Positions 25,426 through 36,234 are shown, numbered from the stretch's first letter. The stretch is DNA of 64,000 bases from Rossellomorea marisflavi (GCF_022170785.1 NZ_CP081870.1:2964001-3028000); one strand, 5' to 3'. The notes: generated by a model from the letters alone, not told the origin. Numbers and translations: made by a program.

Positions 25426-25509
25426 TCAAGCAAAGAAAACCATATAAATGATACCCACCACGATGAATCCTCCGCAAAGGACCAATAATACTTTCGCCAG
25501 TTTCTCCAT
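25426..25509 (-). CDS. 27-residue single-span membrane peptide
   Basis: A short ORF with an ATG at 25507-25509 and a strong ribosome site (AAGGAGAGGG) just upstream, 11 bp after the yshE stop. The product is MEKLAKVLLVLCGGFIVVGI followed by IYMVFFA. It has a short charged N-terminus (E2, K3, K6) and one hydrophobic span covering the rest, ending right at the membrane. A terminator follows 20 bp later, so it would be the last gene of mutS2-yshE. I do not recognise a family. The ribosome site and tight placement argue that it is real. Confidence 0.65.
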   Translation of the reverse strand: MEKLAKVLLVLCGGFIVVGIIYMVFFA

Positions 25510-25520
25510 ATTCCCTCTCC

Positions 25521-25928
25521 TTATGAAATTCCTGCGCCGATGACATAGGATAGTCCGACGGAAATGACGAGGGAAATGAATCCTACAGCGCGGTTATCAT
25601 TGGCTATTTCTTCATCGATCTTGAATCTAGGTGTCAGGAACTCAAAGATGAAGTACCCGATCAGCAGGAGGGAAAAGCCGTAGACACCCCATCCGATCGT
25701 CGTGATGATCGTATCATTATGATCGATGGAATGACTGAAGATATTGGCAATCCCGAAGATCTTCCCTCCGGTAGCCATACCCACAGCAAGATTCCCCTTC
25801 TTGATTTCTTCCCAGTTCTTATACTTCGTGACAAGTTCAAAGACCGCCAGGAAAAGAACAAGGCAGAGGATGACGACGCTGTAGTTCGCAGCGGTCTTCA
25901 CCAACACATTCTCCCAGATTTTCTCCAC
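25521..25928 (-). CDS. yshE: DUF350 membrane protein YshE
   Basis: 135 residues with four predicted membrane helices (starting at about 15, 50, 78 and 112). It matches the DUF350 family (GNLAVGMATGGKIFGIANI in the first repeat, DNRAVGFISLVISVGLSYVIG in the second), which looks like an internal duplication. The function is unknown. It lies directly downstream of mutS2 in the same transcript, as in B. subtilis. Confidence 0.9.
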   Translation of the reverse strand: MEKIWENVLVKTAANYSVVILCLVLFLAVFELVTKYKNWEEIKKGNLAVGMATGGKIFGIANIFSHSIDHNDTIITTIGWGVYGFSLLLIGYFIFEFLTPRFKIDEEIANDNRAVGFISLVISVGLSYVIGAGIS

Positions 25929-25952
25929 TAGGAATCCCCCTTCTCTCCTCTA

Positions 25953-28307
25953 CTACTTGAATTCGATGACCGTTACCCCGGTGCCGCCTTCACTGGCATC
26001 ACCGAATCGTGCCTTTTTGACGGCACGATGATTCTTCAGGTATTCCTGGACGCCCTGCCGAAGGGCACCGGTGCCCTTCCCATGGATGATGGAAACCCTC
26101 GGATAGCCTGCTAGGAGAGCATCATCGATGTATTTATCGACACGGGCCAAAGCATTTTCATAGCGTTCGCCCCTGAGATCGAGTTCAAGATTCACATGGA
26201 AGTCCTTTCCCTTCACCGTAGAAAGAGGCTTGGTTTCCACCTTCTGCTGGGATTGGATGAATTCAAGATCGGATTCCTTCACTTTCATCTTCATGATCCC
26301 CATCTGGACCTGCCATTCTTTATTGGATACCTTCTCAACGAGATGGCCTTTTTGATCGAAGCTTAGGACTTTCACTTCATCTCCCGGTTGCAATGTGCGT
26401 TCCGTCGATTGTTTTTTCGGTTTCGACGACTGAGGCAGGTTCGGCGCTGCTTCCTCGAGATGTTTTTTCGCCTGGATGAGCTGGTGCTCCTTGATCCCGG
26501 ATGAGCTTTCTTTCTGCATCCTTCTCAGGTCGCGGATCACTTCTTCCGCCTCCGCTTTCGCTTTGTCGACGACTTCGGATGCTTTTTTCTGTGCTTTTTC
26601 ATAAAGGGAGTCCTTCTTCTCGTAGTACTCCATCATCTGTTTCTGCATGTCTTTGTGCATTTTCTCCGCTTGCCTCAAGAGCTCATGCGCTTCTTCAAGC
26701 TCGCGCTCACCCTGCCTGCGATTGTCTTCGAGGGAAGCAATCATGTTCTCGACTTCCTTGCTGTCGGTCCCGATATGGGATTTGGCACGCGTGATGACGC
26801 GTTCGGATAGTCCCAGGCGCTCGGAGATCTCGAATGCATTACTCCGTCCCGGTACCCCGATCAAGAGTCGGTAGGTCGGGCTCAGTGTTTCGACGTCGAA
26901 CTCGACGCTTGCATTCACGACGCCTTCACGGTTATAGCCATATGCCTTCAGTTCTGGATAATGCGTCGTTGCGACCACTCTCGCTCCGGTTGCGTGGACT
27001 TCATCAAGGATGGAGATGGCAAGTGCCGCCCCTTCCTGGGGATCGGTCCCCGCCCCGAGCTCATCAAAGAGGACAAGGCTGTCGAAATCGACTTTATCGA
27101 GGATCCCGACGATGTTCACCATATGGGAGGAGAATGTACTCAAGCTCTGTTCGATGGACTGCTCATCCCCGATATCGGCATACACGGTCTTGAAGACCCC
27201 TACCTCGGAACCATCCAGCGCCGGGATCGGAAGGCCTGCCTGTGCCATGAGGGTCGTCAAACCGAGTGTTTTCAAGGTGACGGTTTTCCCCCCAGTATTC
27301 GGTCCGGTGATGACAATCGCAGAGAAATCATCCCCGAGCTCTATATCGTTGGCCACGGCGTCATCCATTGGCAAAAGTGGGTGGCGGGCTTTGTTCAGTT
27401 TGACACGCTTATCCTGATTGACAACCGGTTTCGTCCCCTTGATGGAACGACCGAACTTCGCCTTGGTGAACATGAAGTCCACATCGGTCAGGACCGATAC
27501 GATGTAGAAAAGTTCACTTGAGAATTCATGCACCTTTTCCGTCATGGCCAGCAGGATCTTTTCAATCTCGGTCTGCTCTTTCAATTTCAACTCCCTGAGT
27601 TGGTTATTGAGCTGCACGATGGCCTCAGGCTCAATGAAGAGGGTCTGACCGGAGGAACTCTGATCATGGATGATGCCGCCATAATGGCCGCGATACTCCT
27701 GCTTCACTGGGATGACGTAGCGATCGTTCCGGATGGTGATGATGGCATCCGACAGCATCTTCTGGGCATTAGAGGAACGGATCATCCGCTCAAGCTTCTC
27801 CCTGATCCTTCCTTCATTTGCTCTGAGCTGGGTGCGGATGTTACGTAGGGAATCACTGGCAGAATCGAGTATGCCTCCGTTTTCGTCCACCACCTGACGG
27901 ATTTCCTGCTCAAGGTGTGGGAGCGGTGTGACGGATTCCATCTTCTCCTGCAGGAGTGGGATTTCCACTTCCTCTTCCTTCAGTTCTTCAACGAAGCGCG
28001 TCAGCTTACGGCTTGCACGGATTGTGCTCGCCACCTGCACAAGTTCGGCGGGAGAGAGCATGCCACCGATCTGGGCACGCTTCACATGGGGCCTGATATC
28101 GAAGATCCCTCCGAGTGGGGCGTGCCCCTTGAGGCGGAGGATCGTCATGGCTTCATCCGTTTCTTCATGGAGGGCCAGGATTTCGTCATAGTCCACGGAT
28201 GGTGTCAGGGCGGTCACCTTGGCAAGGCCCAGTGCAGATGCCGCATATTCTTTCAGTAGTTCTTTGATCTTATCAAACTCTAATGTTTTCAGTACTTTGG
28301 AATTCAC
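25953..28307 (-). CDS. mutS2: MutS2 ATPase/endonuclease (MutSB)
   Basis: 784 residues. A MutS-like clamp without the mismatch-recognition domain. Work on homologues links it to suppression of recombination and to rescue of collided ribosomes. The Walker A motif GPNTGGKT is at about 334-341, the Walker B region [20 protein letters not shown] at about 410-430, and a long coiled coil with charged linker lies at 510-640. A C-terminal Smr nuclease domain ends it ([19 protein letters not shown], then [21 protein letters not shown]). It follows polX by 15 bp. Confidence 0.96.
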   Translation of the reverse strand: MNSKVLKTLEFDKIKELLKEYAASALGLAKVTALTPSVDYDEILALHEETDEAMTILRLKGHAPLGGIFDIRPHVKRAQIGGMLSPAELVQVASTIRASRKLTRFVEELKEEEVEIPLLQEKMESVTPLPHLEQEIRQVVDENGGILDSASDSLRNIRTQLRANEGRIREKLERMIRSSNAQKMLSDAIITIRNDRYVIPVKQEYRGHYGGIIHDQSSSGQTLFIEPEAIVQLNNQLRELKLKEQTEIEKILLAMTEKVHEFSSELFYIVSVLTDVDFMFTKAKFGRSIKGTKPVVNQDKRVKLNKARHPLLPMDDAVANDIELGDDFSAIVITGPNTGGKTVTLKTLGLTTLMAQAGLPIPALDGSEVGVFKTVYADIGDEQSIEQSLSTFSSHMVNIVGILDKVDFDSLVLFDELGAGTDPQEGAALAISILDEVHATGARVVATTHYPELKAYGYNREGVVNASVEFDVETLSPTYRLLIGVPGRSNAFEISERLGLSERVITRAKSHIGTDSKEVENMIASLEDNRRQGERELEEAHELLRQAEKMHKDMQKQMMEYYEKKDSLYEKAQKKASEVVDKAKAEAEEVIRDLRRMQKESSSGIKEHQLIQAKKHLEEAAPNLPQSSKPKKQSTERTLQPGDEVKVLSFDQKGHLVEKVSNKEWQVQMGIMKMKVKESDLEFIQSQQKVETKPLSTVKGKDFHVNLELDLRGERYENALARVDKYIDDALLAGYPRVSIIHGKGTGALRQGVQEYLKNHRAVKKARFGDASEGGTGVTVIEFK

Positions 28308-28322
28308 GATACTCCACCTTTA

Positions 28323-30035
28323 TCATTTGTTTCGTTTCAGGAACTTCATGAGTTCGTCTGTATCTTTCGTATTGAGGACCGAATCGGTTTTGATCCATCC
28401 TTTTCGCGCAGTCGAGACGCCGATCCCCATGGACTCAAGGTGGTCATGGCTGTGTGCGTCCGTATTGATGACCAGGGGAACACCGCGTTCCTGAGCTTTT
28501 CGCACATGTTCTGCCGACAGATCGAGCCTATTCGGGTTTGCATTGAGCTCCAGTGCGGTTCCGGTTTCTGCCGCAAGGTCGATCAGGGCATCCATGTCGA
28601 CGGCATATCCTTCCCTTCGGCCGATGATCCTGCCCGTAGGATGGGCGATGAAGTCCACATGGGGGTTCTCCAGTGCCGTTTTCAACCGGTCCATGATTTT
28701 GTCTTGTGACTGTGAGAAGCTCGAATGGATCGATGCGATGACCACGTCAAGCTGACTCAGGACGTCGTCGTCATAATCGAGCGTCCCGTCAGGCAGGATG
28801 TCCATCTCGATTCCCGCAAGCACCTCGATATCATCATAGCGCTTATTGATTTCTTTAATTTCTTGAATCTGTTTCAGCAATCGTTCTTTACTGAGGCCAT
28901 TGGCTACCCGCAAGTATTGGGAATGGTCCGTGATGGCCATATAGGCATACCCTTTTGCCCGGCAGGCTTCCACCATCTCTTCAATGGAGTAAGCGCCGTC
29001 GGACCAGGTGGTATGCATATGAAGGTCTCCTTTGATGGCTTCAAGGGAAATCAATGGGTAGTCTTTCGTGAACCCTTCAACCTCGCGGCCGTCTTCCCTG
29101 AGTTCAGGCGGGATGAAAGGGAGACCGAAGTGATCGTAGAACTCTTCTTCCGTTTCAAACGTCGTCACTTCACCCGTTTCAGCGTTCTCCACCCCGTATT
29201 CGCTGATCTTCTCTCCACGCTCTTTCGCAAGCTGTCGCATCCGGACGTTGTGATCTTTCGAACCCGTGAAATGATGGAGGGCCGTGGCGAATTCCTGCGG
29301 TTCGACAATCCTGAAATCGACGCTCACATCCCAGCTGTAACGGAGCGTCAATGATACTTTTGTGTCTCCCGCTGCAATGGTCTCCACGATACCGGGGAAC
29401 TTCAGAAGGGCTTCCTTCACCTGTGACGGCTCATCAGTGGAGAGGATGAAATCAAGATCCTTGATGGTTTCGCGTCCCCTCCGCAGGCTGCCGGCACGGG
29501 AGTAGGTTCTGATGCTGTCCATATTGCCTAGGAAGGATTCGATCTCGACTGCCACTCCTTCCATGAAGCCGATGGGAAGGCGGTCCGGCCGCTTGCCAAC
29601 CTGCTCGATGGCGGCGAGGATCTTCTCTTCCGTCTTTTTCCCGAAACCGGCCAGGGCCTGGACTTTTTCGTTCCGGCACGCTTCTTCCAGATCTTTGATT
29701 CCTTTCACGCCAAGCTCGCTGTACAGCTTCGCAATCTTCTTCCCACCTAGTCCGGGAAGTTGAAGAAGGGGAACGAGTCCGGGAGGAACCTGTTCCTCCA
29801 ACTCTTCCAATACCGATGAAGAGCCCTCTTCCACGTATTCTTGGATGACCCCTGCCGTCCCTTTTCCTATTCCACTGATTTTTGTAAAATCATCTATTTC
29901 ACTTAAGCTGCGATCATCATTTTCAAGAGCTGCAGCTGCTTTGCGATAAGCCGAGATTTTGAATGAGTTCTCGCCTTTGAGCTCCATATAGATAGCAATC
30001 TCTTCTAATAGTTTAATGATATCTTTTTTATTCAC
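28323..30035 (-). CDS. polX: Family X DNA polymerase/3'-5' exonuclease PolX
   Basis: 570 residues, exactly the B. subtilis length, using the GTG at 30033-30035 (GGAGAAGGTG upstream). Base-excision gap-filling polymerase with an extra nuclease. The 8-kDa and helix-hairpin-helix region covers 1 to about 130 (FTKISGIGKGTAGVIQEY, LPGLGGKKIAKLY). The nucleotidyltransferase domain includes AGSLRRGRETIKDLDFILST. The C-terminal PHP exonuclease starts with GDLHMHTTWSDGAYSIEEMV and ends with HPTGRIIGRREGYAVD and NTDAHSHDHLES. It is within zapA-cvpA-polX-mutS2. Confidence 0.95.
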   Translation of the reverse strand: MNKKDIIKLLEEIAIYMELKGENSFKISAYRKAAAALENDDRSLSEIDDFTKISGIGKGTAGVIQEYVEEGSSSVLEELEEQVPPGLVPLLQLPGLGGKKIAKLYSELGVKGIKDLEEACRNEKVQALAGFGKKTEEKILAAIEQVGKRPDRLPIGFMEGVAVEIESFLGNMDSIRTYSRAGSLRRGRETIKDLDFILSTDEPSQVKEALLKFPGIVETIAAGDTKVSLTLRYSWDVSVDFRIVEPQEFATALHHFTGSKDHNVRMRQLAKERGEKISEYGVENAETGEVTTFETEEEFYDHFGLPFIPPELREDGREVEGFTKDYPLISLEAIKGDLHMHTTWSDGAYSIEEMVEACRAKGYAYMAITDHSQYLRVANGLSKERLLKQIQEIKEINKRYDDIEVLAGIEMDILPDGTLDYDDDVLSQLDVVIASIHSSFSQSQDKIMDRLKTALENPHVDFIAHPTGRIIGRREGYAVDMDALIDLAAETGTALELNANPNRLDLSAEHVRKAQERGVPLVINTDAHSHDHLESMGIGVSTARKGWIKTDSVLNTKDTDELMKFLKRNK

Positions 30036-30161
30036 GTCAATCACCTTCTCCATCATGAAAATGGTTTCTCCACTCTCTATAGTAGCAAACTCCGCATCAA
30101 AAGAAAAAGACTGAATCCGGAACGGCATCGAATGCTTCGGTTCCTGGACCCAGTCCTGTTA

Positions 30162-30701
30162 TCAAGCTGATTTCCCCATCCACCATGATTGAATCATATC
30201 GGAGAAGATCGGGGTGTTTTTGACCATGCCCTGTCCAAGGAAGGATCCTTGAATGGCTGACTGCACGGAATCCATTGGCAGGAGGGCCCCGATGAACAGC
30301 AGGATGAGCAGGATCAAATACGTTTCCGCAAATCCCAGCACTCCCCCGCCCAGTTTGTTCACCTGCTTCAAGATTGGAAGGTGGGCGACAAAATCAAGCA
30401 TGGAGCCGATGATCTGAAGGATGATCCTCACTGCGATGAAAATGATGGTGAATGCGATCACCCGGTAGTAGGCGTCTTCCATATTCCCCGCCTGGAAGAT
30501 CATCTTCAATGCCATCTGGTCGTCAAGATTCGGGTAAGGAATCCACAAAGTCAGCTTGGGAGCAAGCTGATCATAATACAAATATGCTACAATGAATGAA
30601 GCGATGAAACCGAATATATGTATCACCTGCAGGATGAATCCCCGTTTCAATCCGATGAGGAATCCAAAAAGCAGGAGTACGAGCAGTATGATATCCAACA
30701 T
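30162..30701 (-). CDS. cvpA: CvpA family membrane protein
   Basis: 179 residues with four hydrophobic segments (starting near residues 2, 25, 82 and 122), matching the CvpA (colicin V production) family. Typical features are the N-terminal LDIILLVLLLFGFLIGLKRGF and a later KLGGGVLGFAETYLILLILL segment. The cellular role is not well defined. In Bacillus it is always found between zapA and polX, as here, with 7 bp to zapA. Confidence 0.9.
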   Translation of the reverse strand: MLDIILLVLLLFGFLIGLKRGFILQVIHIFGFIASFIVAYLYYDQLAPKLTLWIPYPNLDDQMALKMIFQAGNMEDAYYRVIAFTIIFIAVRIILQIIGSMLDFVAHLPILKQVNKLGGGVLGFAETYLILLILLFIGALLPMDSVQSAIQGSFLGQGMVKNTPIFSDMIQSWWMGKSA

Positions 30702-30708
30702 AGTTACT

Positions 30709-30969
30709 TCAATCCTTTAATTGTTTGATTTGCCGTTCGAGGTCTTCGTACTTCTCTTGAAGTTTGATATAATCGTTCACGGCGTTCACGGCTGTCAGGA
30801 CAGCAAGTCTTCCCGTGTCGAGATACGGGTTCGCAGAGTTGATTTCTCTCATTTTGTCATCCACTTTGGAGCAGACGAAGCGGATCGTATCAGGCGCCTC
30901 TGTCCCGACGATCGTATAATGCTGACCATATATATCCACGGTAATGCGATTTTTTTCTGCTTCAGACAA
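30709..30969 (-). CDS. zapA: Cell division protein ZapA
   Basis: 86-residue FtsZ-associated protein that promotes bundling of FtsZ filaments. An N-terminal beta domain (RITVDIYGQHYTIVGTEAP) is followed by the helix with the family pattern (VDDKMREINSANPYLDTGRLAVLTAVNAVNDYIKLQEKYEDLERQIKQLK), which forms the coiled-coil dimer. The start is TTG at 30967-30969, with GGGGGTC upstream. It is the first gene of zapA-cvpA-polX-mutS2-yshE and is divergent from rnhC. Confidence 0.93.
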   Translation of the reverse strand: MSEAEKNRITVDIYGQHYTIVGTEAPDTIRFVCSKVDDKMREINSANPYLDTGRLAVLTAVNAVNDYIKLQEKYEDLERQIKQLKD

Positions 30970-31024
30970 TCCGAAAGACCCCCGTTCACTTAAAAATTCT
31001 ACACACTATCATACCATGTACCTG

Positions 31025-31053
31025 TTGAGAATGGTAGAACATTGTCATATGAA
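31025..31053 (+). promoter_or_regulatory. Candidate promoter of rnhC
   Basis: TTGAGA (31025-31030), 17-bp spacer and TATGAA (31048-31053), 45 bp upstream of the rnhC start. The fit is moderate. Confidence 0.45.
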
Positions 31054-31097
31054 CTCATTTCCATCGTACCATACTTGTAAAGAAGGAGAGATCCGTT

Positions 31098-32021
31098 TTG
31101 GCCAATACCGTCATTCAAACGACATCTGATCAGATACATAAAATGAAAGAACACTATTCTTCCGTCCTCACAGGCAAGGTGCCACCCGGTGCAGTATTCT
31201 CTGCCAAGCCTGCAGGATGCACCGTCACGGCCTATAAATCGGGAAAAGTCCTCTTCCAAGGGTCCCGGGGCGAAGAGGAAGCATCACGCTGGGGATCGAA
31301 GGTTGCTCCTAAAGTAAAGAAGATCGACAAAAAGACCACCACCCTTCCCGAAGACTTTGCTTCGTGGTCGGTGATCGGATCGGATGAAGTCGGGACCGGG
31401 GATTTCTTCGGACCGATCACGGTTGTCAGCGCCTATGTAAAACGGGAGCATCTCGAACTCGTGAAGGAACTTGGTGTCCAGGACTCCAAAAACCTGACGG
31501 ACGAGACGATCAAGCGCATCGCCAAGGACCTGATCCAGACGATTCCTTACAGTCTCCTCATCCTTCATAACCCGAAATACAATGAGCTGCAGGAAAGCGG
31601 GATGACCCAAGGGAAGATCAAAGCCCTGCTTCACAATAAAGCGATCCTGAATCTGATGGACAAAATCTCCCCCGAACAGCCGGAAGGGATCCTGATCGAT
31701 CAGTTTGTGGAAAAAAATACGTACTACAAACATATTGCTTCACAGAAAAAGATCCAGCGGGACCGGGTTTACTTCAGTACGAAGGGTGAAGGCATGCATC
31801 TGTCCGTCGCGGCAGCATCGATCATAGCCCGCTATGCGTTCCTGAAGGAGATGGACAAGCTGAGTGAGAAGGCCGGCGTGACGATCCCGAAGGGTGCCGG
31901 AAGCGCCGTTGATATCGCTGCGGCCAAGATCATCAAGCGCAGGGGTGTTGACTCCCTGAAGAATATGACTAAGTGGCATTTTGCCAATAGTGATAAGGCA
32001 ATCAAGATTTCGAGGAAGTAG
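31098..32021 (+). CDS. rnhC: Ribonuclease HIII
   Basis: 307 residues. Cleaves the RNA strand of RNA-DNA hybrids. The N-terminal TBP-like substrate-binding domain (about 1-90, with PPGAVFSAKPAGCTVTAYKSGKVLFQG) distinguishes RNase HIII from HII. The catalytic domain has IGSDEVGTGDFFGP, DSKNLTD and KGEGMHLSVAAASIIARY with the acidic active-site residues. The start is TTG at 31098-31100, with AAGGAG 9-10 bp upstream. It is the only plus-strand gene of this section. Its own terminator follows. Confidence 0.95.
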   Translation: MANTVIQTTSDQIHKMKEHYSSVLTGKVPPGAVFSAKPAGCTVTAYKSGKVLFQGSRGEEEASRWGSKVAPKVKKIDKKTTTLPEDFASWSVIGSDEVGTGDFFGPITVVSAYVKREHLELVKELGVQDSKNLTDETIKRIAKDLIQTIPYSLLILHNPKYNELQESGMTQGKIKALLHNKAILNLMDKISPEQPEGILIDQFVEKNTYYKHIASQKKIQRDRVYFSTKGEGMHLSVAAASIIARYAFLKEMDKLSEKAGVTIPKGAGSAVDIAAAKIIKRRGVDSLKNMTKWHFANSDKAIKISRK

Positions 32022-32025
32022 AGGG

Positions 32026-32058
32026 AGGTGTCATCCTTTTGGGATGGCATCTTTTTTT
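32026..32058 (+). terminator. Terminator of rnhC
   Basis: Stem ggtgtcatcc / ggatggcatc (with G-T pairs) and then seven T on the plus strand, a few bases past the stop. Confidence 0.85.
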
Positions 32059-32071
32059 GTTGATTGTTTCT

Positions 32072-32271
32072 ATATAACAGATCACTCAATATACGAAGAA
32101 AGATCCACTTTAAAAAGGGTCCGTGCCTCTCCGCTCCAGGCAGCCGCTTTCCACGGGGCGTGCAGTGAGCCGCTTTGGCAGGCCTGCAGGGTCTCACCCT
32201 GCCCGCTTTTCCCGTTGGAGTCGGCTGCCTTCCGCTCCGGGGGATTTTCGGATAGAAGTAGTCCGTTATAT
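32072..32271. repeat. Structured intergenic repeat, copy C
   Basis: About 200 bp between the convergent rnhC and pheT. The ends are imperfect inverted repeats (atataacagatcact at the left, its near-complement ending gttatat at the right; 12 of 15 match). The outer stem ggcagccg (32139-32146) / cggctgcc (32222-32229) is perfect. The inner stem cacggg/cccgtt and the shared blocks CTTTCC, GTGAGCC, GGTCTCAC and TTTTCCC..GGAGTC are as in the other copies. The outer-arm sequence is unrelated to that of copies A/B and D/E. Confidence 0.75.
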
Positions 32272-32697
32272 GCAATTTAAAATGCCTGTATCATGATGTA
32301 TTTTCACCAGATGCTCTTCGGAAGGAAAGTGGCCCATATAATATGACTTACATTCGTAATGATCTCTTGAGCTCTTTTACTTACTCGATCTTCAGGAAAA
32401 AAGCACAGGAGAGGTAAAGTGCTTCATTTCTTTCTTGGTTGTCAGTTTGGGTAGATAGATATCATTATCGCCATTTATGTCTTTATCCACTTCCTGCATA
32501 CTGACATGAGACAGCCTTCCCATGTATTGAGATGTTTTGCAGATGAAAGATTTGATGGAGGACAAAGGGCAGGAGGATTTCTTTCATCATCCTGAGTTCT
32601 CTCGACTGTTCCTGTAAGAAAAACGAGAGGATTAATAGTGAATCGCTCCGCAATGGGATCATGCATGATCATGTAAGAGATAAGTCTAGTGGAAAAG
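32272..32697. other. Gene-free stretch between rnhC and pheT
   Basis: No coding region I can support. The longest frame (minus strand, 32475-32729) has no ribosome site, unlike composition and no familiar motif, and it runs into the pheT terminator. It may be a decayed relic. No second repeat copy is evident. Confidence 0.5.
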
Positions 32698-32733
32698 CCA
32701 AAAAAAGATGCCGGAACCACTCCCGGCATCTTT
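32698..32733. terminator. Terminator of pheST
   Basis: Stem gatgccgg (32707-32714) / ccggcatc (32723-32730). A T run follows on the minus strand just past the pheT stop. T-rich sequence on the other side could also stop plus-strand transcripts. Confidence 0.9.
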
Positions 32734-32739
32734 CTTTAT

Positions 32740-35151
32740 TTATCCCCTAAGTTCCGCTCCGGCTTTCGCTTTGACGGCTTCTAAGACTTTGTTATGGACT
32801 TTCACGACTTCTTCATCGGTCAGGGTTTTGGCCGGGTCGAAGTATTTGAGGGAGAAGGCCAGGGATTTCTTGCCTGGTTCCATATGCTCTCCTTCATAAA
32901 GGTCGAAGACGGAGACTTCTTTGAGAAGTTTTCCTCCTGCTTCTTTGATGATGGCTTGAACGTCTCCTGCTTTCACATCCTGTGTGACGACGAGGGCGAT
33001 ATCCCTCGTGATCGATGGATGACGCGGGATCGGTGAGTAGCCGAGTGGTGCTTTATCATATCCGAATACCGGTGCGGCCTTCAGTTCGAATACGTAGGTT
33101 GCGTCGAGATCAAGGTCTTTTTCCACTTCCGGATGGGTGGCACCGACGAAACCGATGACTTCATCGTTCAAGAGGATTTCCGCTGTCCGTCCTGGGTGTA
33201 ATCCATCGATGACGGCTTGACGGTAGCTGATGGCATCAGATACGCCAAGGTTCTCGAACATTCCTTCGAGGATCCCTTTTGCCACGTAGAAGTCAACAGG
33301 CTTCTTCTCACCCTGCCAAAGATGCGAATGCCACAGACCGGCAAGGGCCCCTGCAATGTGCTCCTCTTCCCGTGGAAGTTCTTCCCCTTCGTTCAGGAAC
33401 ACGGCTCCGACTTCATAGAACGCGAGGCTGTCGTTTTGACGGGCCTTATTGTACGAAATGACTTCAAGAAGCTGCGGGACGATGCTCAGGCGCAGGTTGC
33501 TCCGTTCTTCACTCATCGGCATGAGGAGGCGGACCGGCTCTTTCACATCAAGTGCGTATTGAGTCGCTTTCTTGTCGTTCGTCAGGGAGTAAGTGATCGC
33601 CTGAAGGAGACCTGCTCCTTCCAGGTAGCGGCGGACAGCGCGACGTTTCGCCTGATATGGGCTTAAACCTCCTGCTGTGGATGCCCCTTGAGGAAGGGTC
33701 ATCGGGATGTGGTCATAGCCGTAGAGGCGTGCCACTTCTTCCAATAGATCTTCCTGAATCGTGATGTCGCCTCTTCTTGTCGGAGCCGTCACGTGGAAGG
33801 TATCACCGCTTACTTCAACAGGGAATCCGAGACGTCGGAAGATGCTTTCCACTTCCTCAGCGGTGATGGCTGTTCCGAGTGAAGCGTTGATCTTCTCAAG
33901 GGTGATGGATACGCGGGCCGGGTGGACGGTCATTTCATCAAAGAGGACCGTGCCTTCGAGGACTTCTCCTCCGGCATACTCAGCCATGAGCTCGGCGGCA
34001 CGTTCTCCCGCTTTCAGGACGCGCTCGGGATCGACGCCTTTTTCATAACGTGTGCTCGCTTCACTGCGGAGCCCGTGATGCTTGGAAGCCCCCCTCACAA
34101 TGGCGCCTGTGAAATACGCTGCTTCCAATAGGACGGTGGTGGTGTCCTGCTGGACTTCAGAGTCTGCTCCGCCCATGACGCCGGCGAGGGCGACTGGTGC
34201 CTTGCCATTCGTGATGACAAGTTGATCATCAGACAGTGTGCGCTCCGTATCATCGAGTGTCACGATCTTCTCGCCATTATGCGCACGGCGGACGACGACT
34301 TCTTTTGATCCGAATCGGTCATAGTCGAAGGCATGAAGTGGCTGACCGTACTCAAGGAGTACGTAGTTCGTGATGTCGACGACATTATTATGCGGTCGGA
34401 TGCCCGCTGCCATGAGGGCGTGCTGCATCCATGCTGGTGATGGGCCGATCTTCACGTTCTTGATGATCATTGCTCCGTACAGTGGATTGTCATCTTTCGC
34501 TTCCACGCGGACAGACACGTAGTCTGACGCTTTCTCGCCGGACCCGCTTACGGAGGGTTCCGGAAGCTTCACATCACGGTCAAGGATGGCTGCCACTTCG
34601 TAGGCAACACCAAGCATGCTCAAGCAATCCGAGCGGTTCGGGGTGAGTCCGAGTTCAAGGATGGAATCATCCAAGCTCAAGCGCTCCACTGCATCGGCTC
34701 CGACTTCTTCACTTTCAGGGAATACATAGATCCCGTCAGCATGCTCCTTCGGGACAAGCTTGCTTTCCACGCCGAGCTCTTGAAGGGAACAAATCATCCC
34801 TTGGGAAACCTCTCCGCGGAGCTTCGCTTTCTTGATCTTGAAATTGCCGGGAAGGACAGCGCCTACCTTGGCAACGGCCACTTTTTGGCCTTTGGCGACA
34901 TTCGGTGCCCCGCAAATGATCTGAACGGGTTCTTCTTCTCCGACATCCACGGTGCAGATATTCAGTTTATCCGCATCGGGATGCTGTTCGCATGTGAGGA
35001 CATGGCCGACGACGACACCCTTGATGCCGTCCCCGATCCGCTCCACTCCTTCTACCTCGATCCCGCTGCGGGTGATCTTTTCGGCAAGTTCTTCAGGTGT
35101 GACACCTGACAGGTCCACGTAGTTTTCCAGCCATTTATATGAAACGTACAT
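32740..35151 (-). CDS. pheT: Phenylalanyl-tRNA synthetase beta subunit
   Basis: 803 residues, the normal bacterial length. The N-terminal EMAP-type tRNA-binding domain is at about 40-150 ([26 protein letters not shown]). The B3/B4 editing region, B5 and the inactive synthetase-like core follow. The C-terminal anticodon-binding FDX-ACB domain is at about 710-803 ([25 protein letters not shown]). It forms the alpha2-beta2 enzyme with PheS. It lies 45 bp downstream of pheS under the same T-box. Confidence 0.98.
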   Translation of the reverse strand: MYVSYKWLENYVDLSGVTPEELAEKITRSGIEVEGVERIGDGIKGVVVGHVLTCEQHPDADKLNICTVDVGEEEPVQIICGAPNVAKGQKVAVAKVGAVLPGNFKIKKAKLRGEVSQGMICSLQELGVESKLVPKEHADGIYVFPESEEVGADAVERLSLDDSILELGLTPNRSDCLSMLGVAYEVAAILDRDVKLPEPSVSGSGEKASDYVSVRVEAKDDNPLYGAMIIKNVKIGPSPAWMQHALMAAGIRPHNNVVDITNYVLLEYGQPLHAFDYDRFGSKEVVVRRAHNGEKIVTLDDTERTLSDDQLVITNGKAPVALAGVMGGADSEVQQDTTTVLLEAAYFTGAIVRGASKHHGLRSEASTRYEKGVDPERVLKAGERAAELMAEYAGGEVLEGTVLFDEMTVHPARVSITLEKINASLGTAITAEEVESIFRRLGFPVEVSGDTFHVTAPTRRGDITIQEDLLEEVARLYGYDHIPMTLPQGASTAGGLSPYQAKRRAVRRYLEGAGLLQAITYSLTNDKKATQYALDVKEPVRLLMPMSEERSNLRLSIVPQLLEVISYNKARQNDSLAFYEVGAVFLNEGEELPREEEHIAGALAGLWHSHLWQGEKKPVDFYVAKGILEGMFENLGVSDAISYRQAVIDGLHPGRTAEILLNDEVIGFVGATHPEVEKDLDLDATYVFELKAAPVFGYDKAPLGYSPIPRHPSITRDIALVVTQDVKAGDVQAIIKEAGGKLLKEVSVFDLYEGEHMEPGKKSLAFSLKYFDPAKTLTDEEVVKVHNKVLEAVKAKAGAELRG

Positions 35152-35196
35152 TCTTGTACCTCCTATCGATTTGTCCGGTGCGTCATGCGCCCCCGT

Positions 35197-36234
35197 TTAT
35201 TCCTTCTCGCTGAACTGTTTGAGGAAACGCGTATCGTTCGTGTAATAGTGACGGATATCATCGATTCCGTACTTCAGCATGGCAATCCGTTCAGGTCCCA
35301 TCCCGAAGGCGAACCCTGAGTACTTGCTTGAATCGAATCCGGCCATTTCCAGTACATTCGGATGGACCATTCCAGCACCGAGGATCTCGATCCAGCCGGT
35401 CCCTTTACATACGCGACATCCTTCACCGCCACAGATCTTACAGCTGATATCCATTTCGACGGAAGGCTCCGTGAATGGGAAGAAGCTTGGACGTAGTCGG
35501 ATTTCCCGGTCTTCCCCGAACATCTTCTTGGCAAATACATTCAACGTTCCTTTAAGGTCACTCATGCGGATGTGTTCATCGACGACAAGCCCTTCGATCT
35601 GTGTGAACTGATGGGAATGGGTCGCATCATCGGTGTCGCGGCGATACACTTTCCCAGGGCAGATGATCTTGATCGGTCCTTTTCCATCTGCCATCTCCAT
35701 CGTCCTTGCCTGTACAGGGGACGTATGGGTGCGGAGGAGCGTTTCTTCCGAGATATAGAATGAATCCTGCATATCCCGGGCCGGGTGTCCTTTCGGCAGG
35801 TTAAGCGCTTCGAAGTTGTAGTAGTCCTTCTCCACTTCGGGACCTTCGGCAATCGTATAGCCCATACCGATGAACAGATCTTCGATTTCCTCGACGATCA
35901 TGGTAAGGGGATGGTGATTCCCGCTTTTCACAGGGCGTCCTGGGAGGGTCACGTCGATTGTTTCCGATTGGAGCTTCTTCTCCACTGCTTCCTTCTCAAG
36001 GATGGCCTGCTTCGCTTCGATGGTCTCGGTGATGGCTCCGCGGACCTCATTGGCGAGGGCACCCATTTTCGGACGCTCTTCTGCAGAGAGTTTCCCCATG
36101 CCTTTCAGCGCTTCTGTCACGGGGCCTTTTTTGCCGAGATAGGCAACGCGCACATCATTCAGCGCTTTTAAATCCTGTGCTTCATTTACTTTTTCGATTG
36201 CTTCCTGTTGAAGGGATCGTAATGTTTCCTCCAT
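35197..36234 (-). CDS. pheS: Phenylalanyl-tRNA synthetase alpha subunit
   Basis: 345 residues. The catalytic class II subunit that charges tRNA-Phe. An N-terminal coiled coil (1 to about 90) contacts tRNA. Class II motifs are visible: motif 1 near [21 protein letters not shown], motif 2 near [22 protein letters not shown], and motif 3 near [22 protein letters not shown]. Cysteines in [17 protein letters not shown] suggest a zinc-type element seen in many PheS proteins. AGGAGGATG precedes the start. Regulated by the Phe T-box upstream. Confidence 0.98.
   Translation of the reverse strand: MEETLRSLQQEAIEKVNEAQDLKALNDVRVAYLGKKGPVTEALKGMGKLSAEERPKMGALANEVRGAITETIEAKQAILEKEAVEKKLQSETIDVTLPGRPVKSGNHHPLTMIVEEIEDLFIGMGYTIAEGPEVEKDYYNFEALNLPKGHPARDMQDSFYISEETLLRTHTSPVQARTMEMADGKGPIKIICPGKVYRRDTDDATHSHQFTQIEGLVVDEHIRMSDLKGTLNVFAKKMFGEDREIRLRPSFFPFTEPSVEMDISCKICGGEGCRVCKGTGWIEILGAGMVHPNVLEMAGFDSSKYSGFAFGMGPERIAMLKYGIDDIRHYYTNDTRFLKQFSEKE

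Noticed and set aside
32475-32729. 84-codon minus-strand frame downstream of pheT
   Set aside because: No ribosome site, starts inside the pheT terminator, no familiar motif. It may be a relic, but it cannot be supported as a gene.
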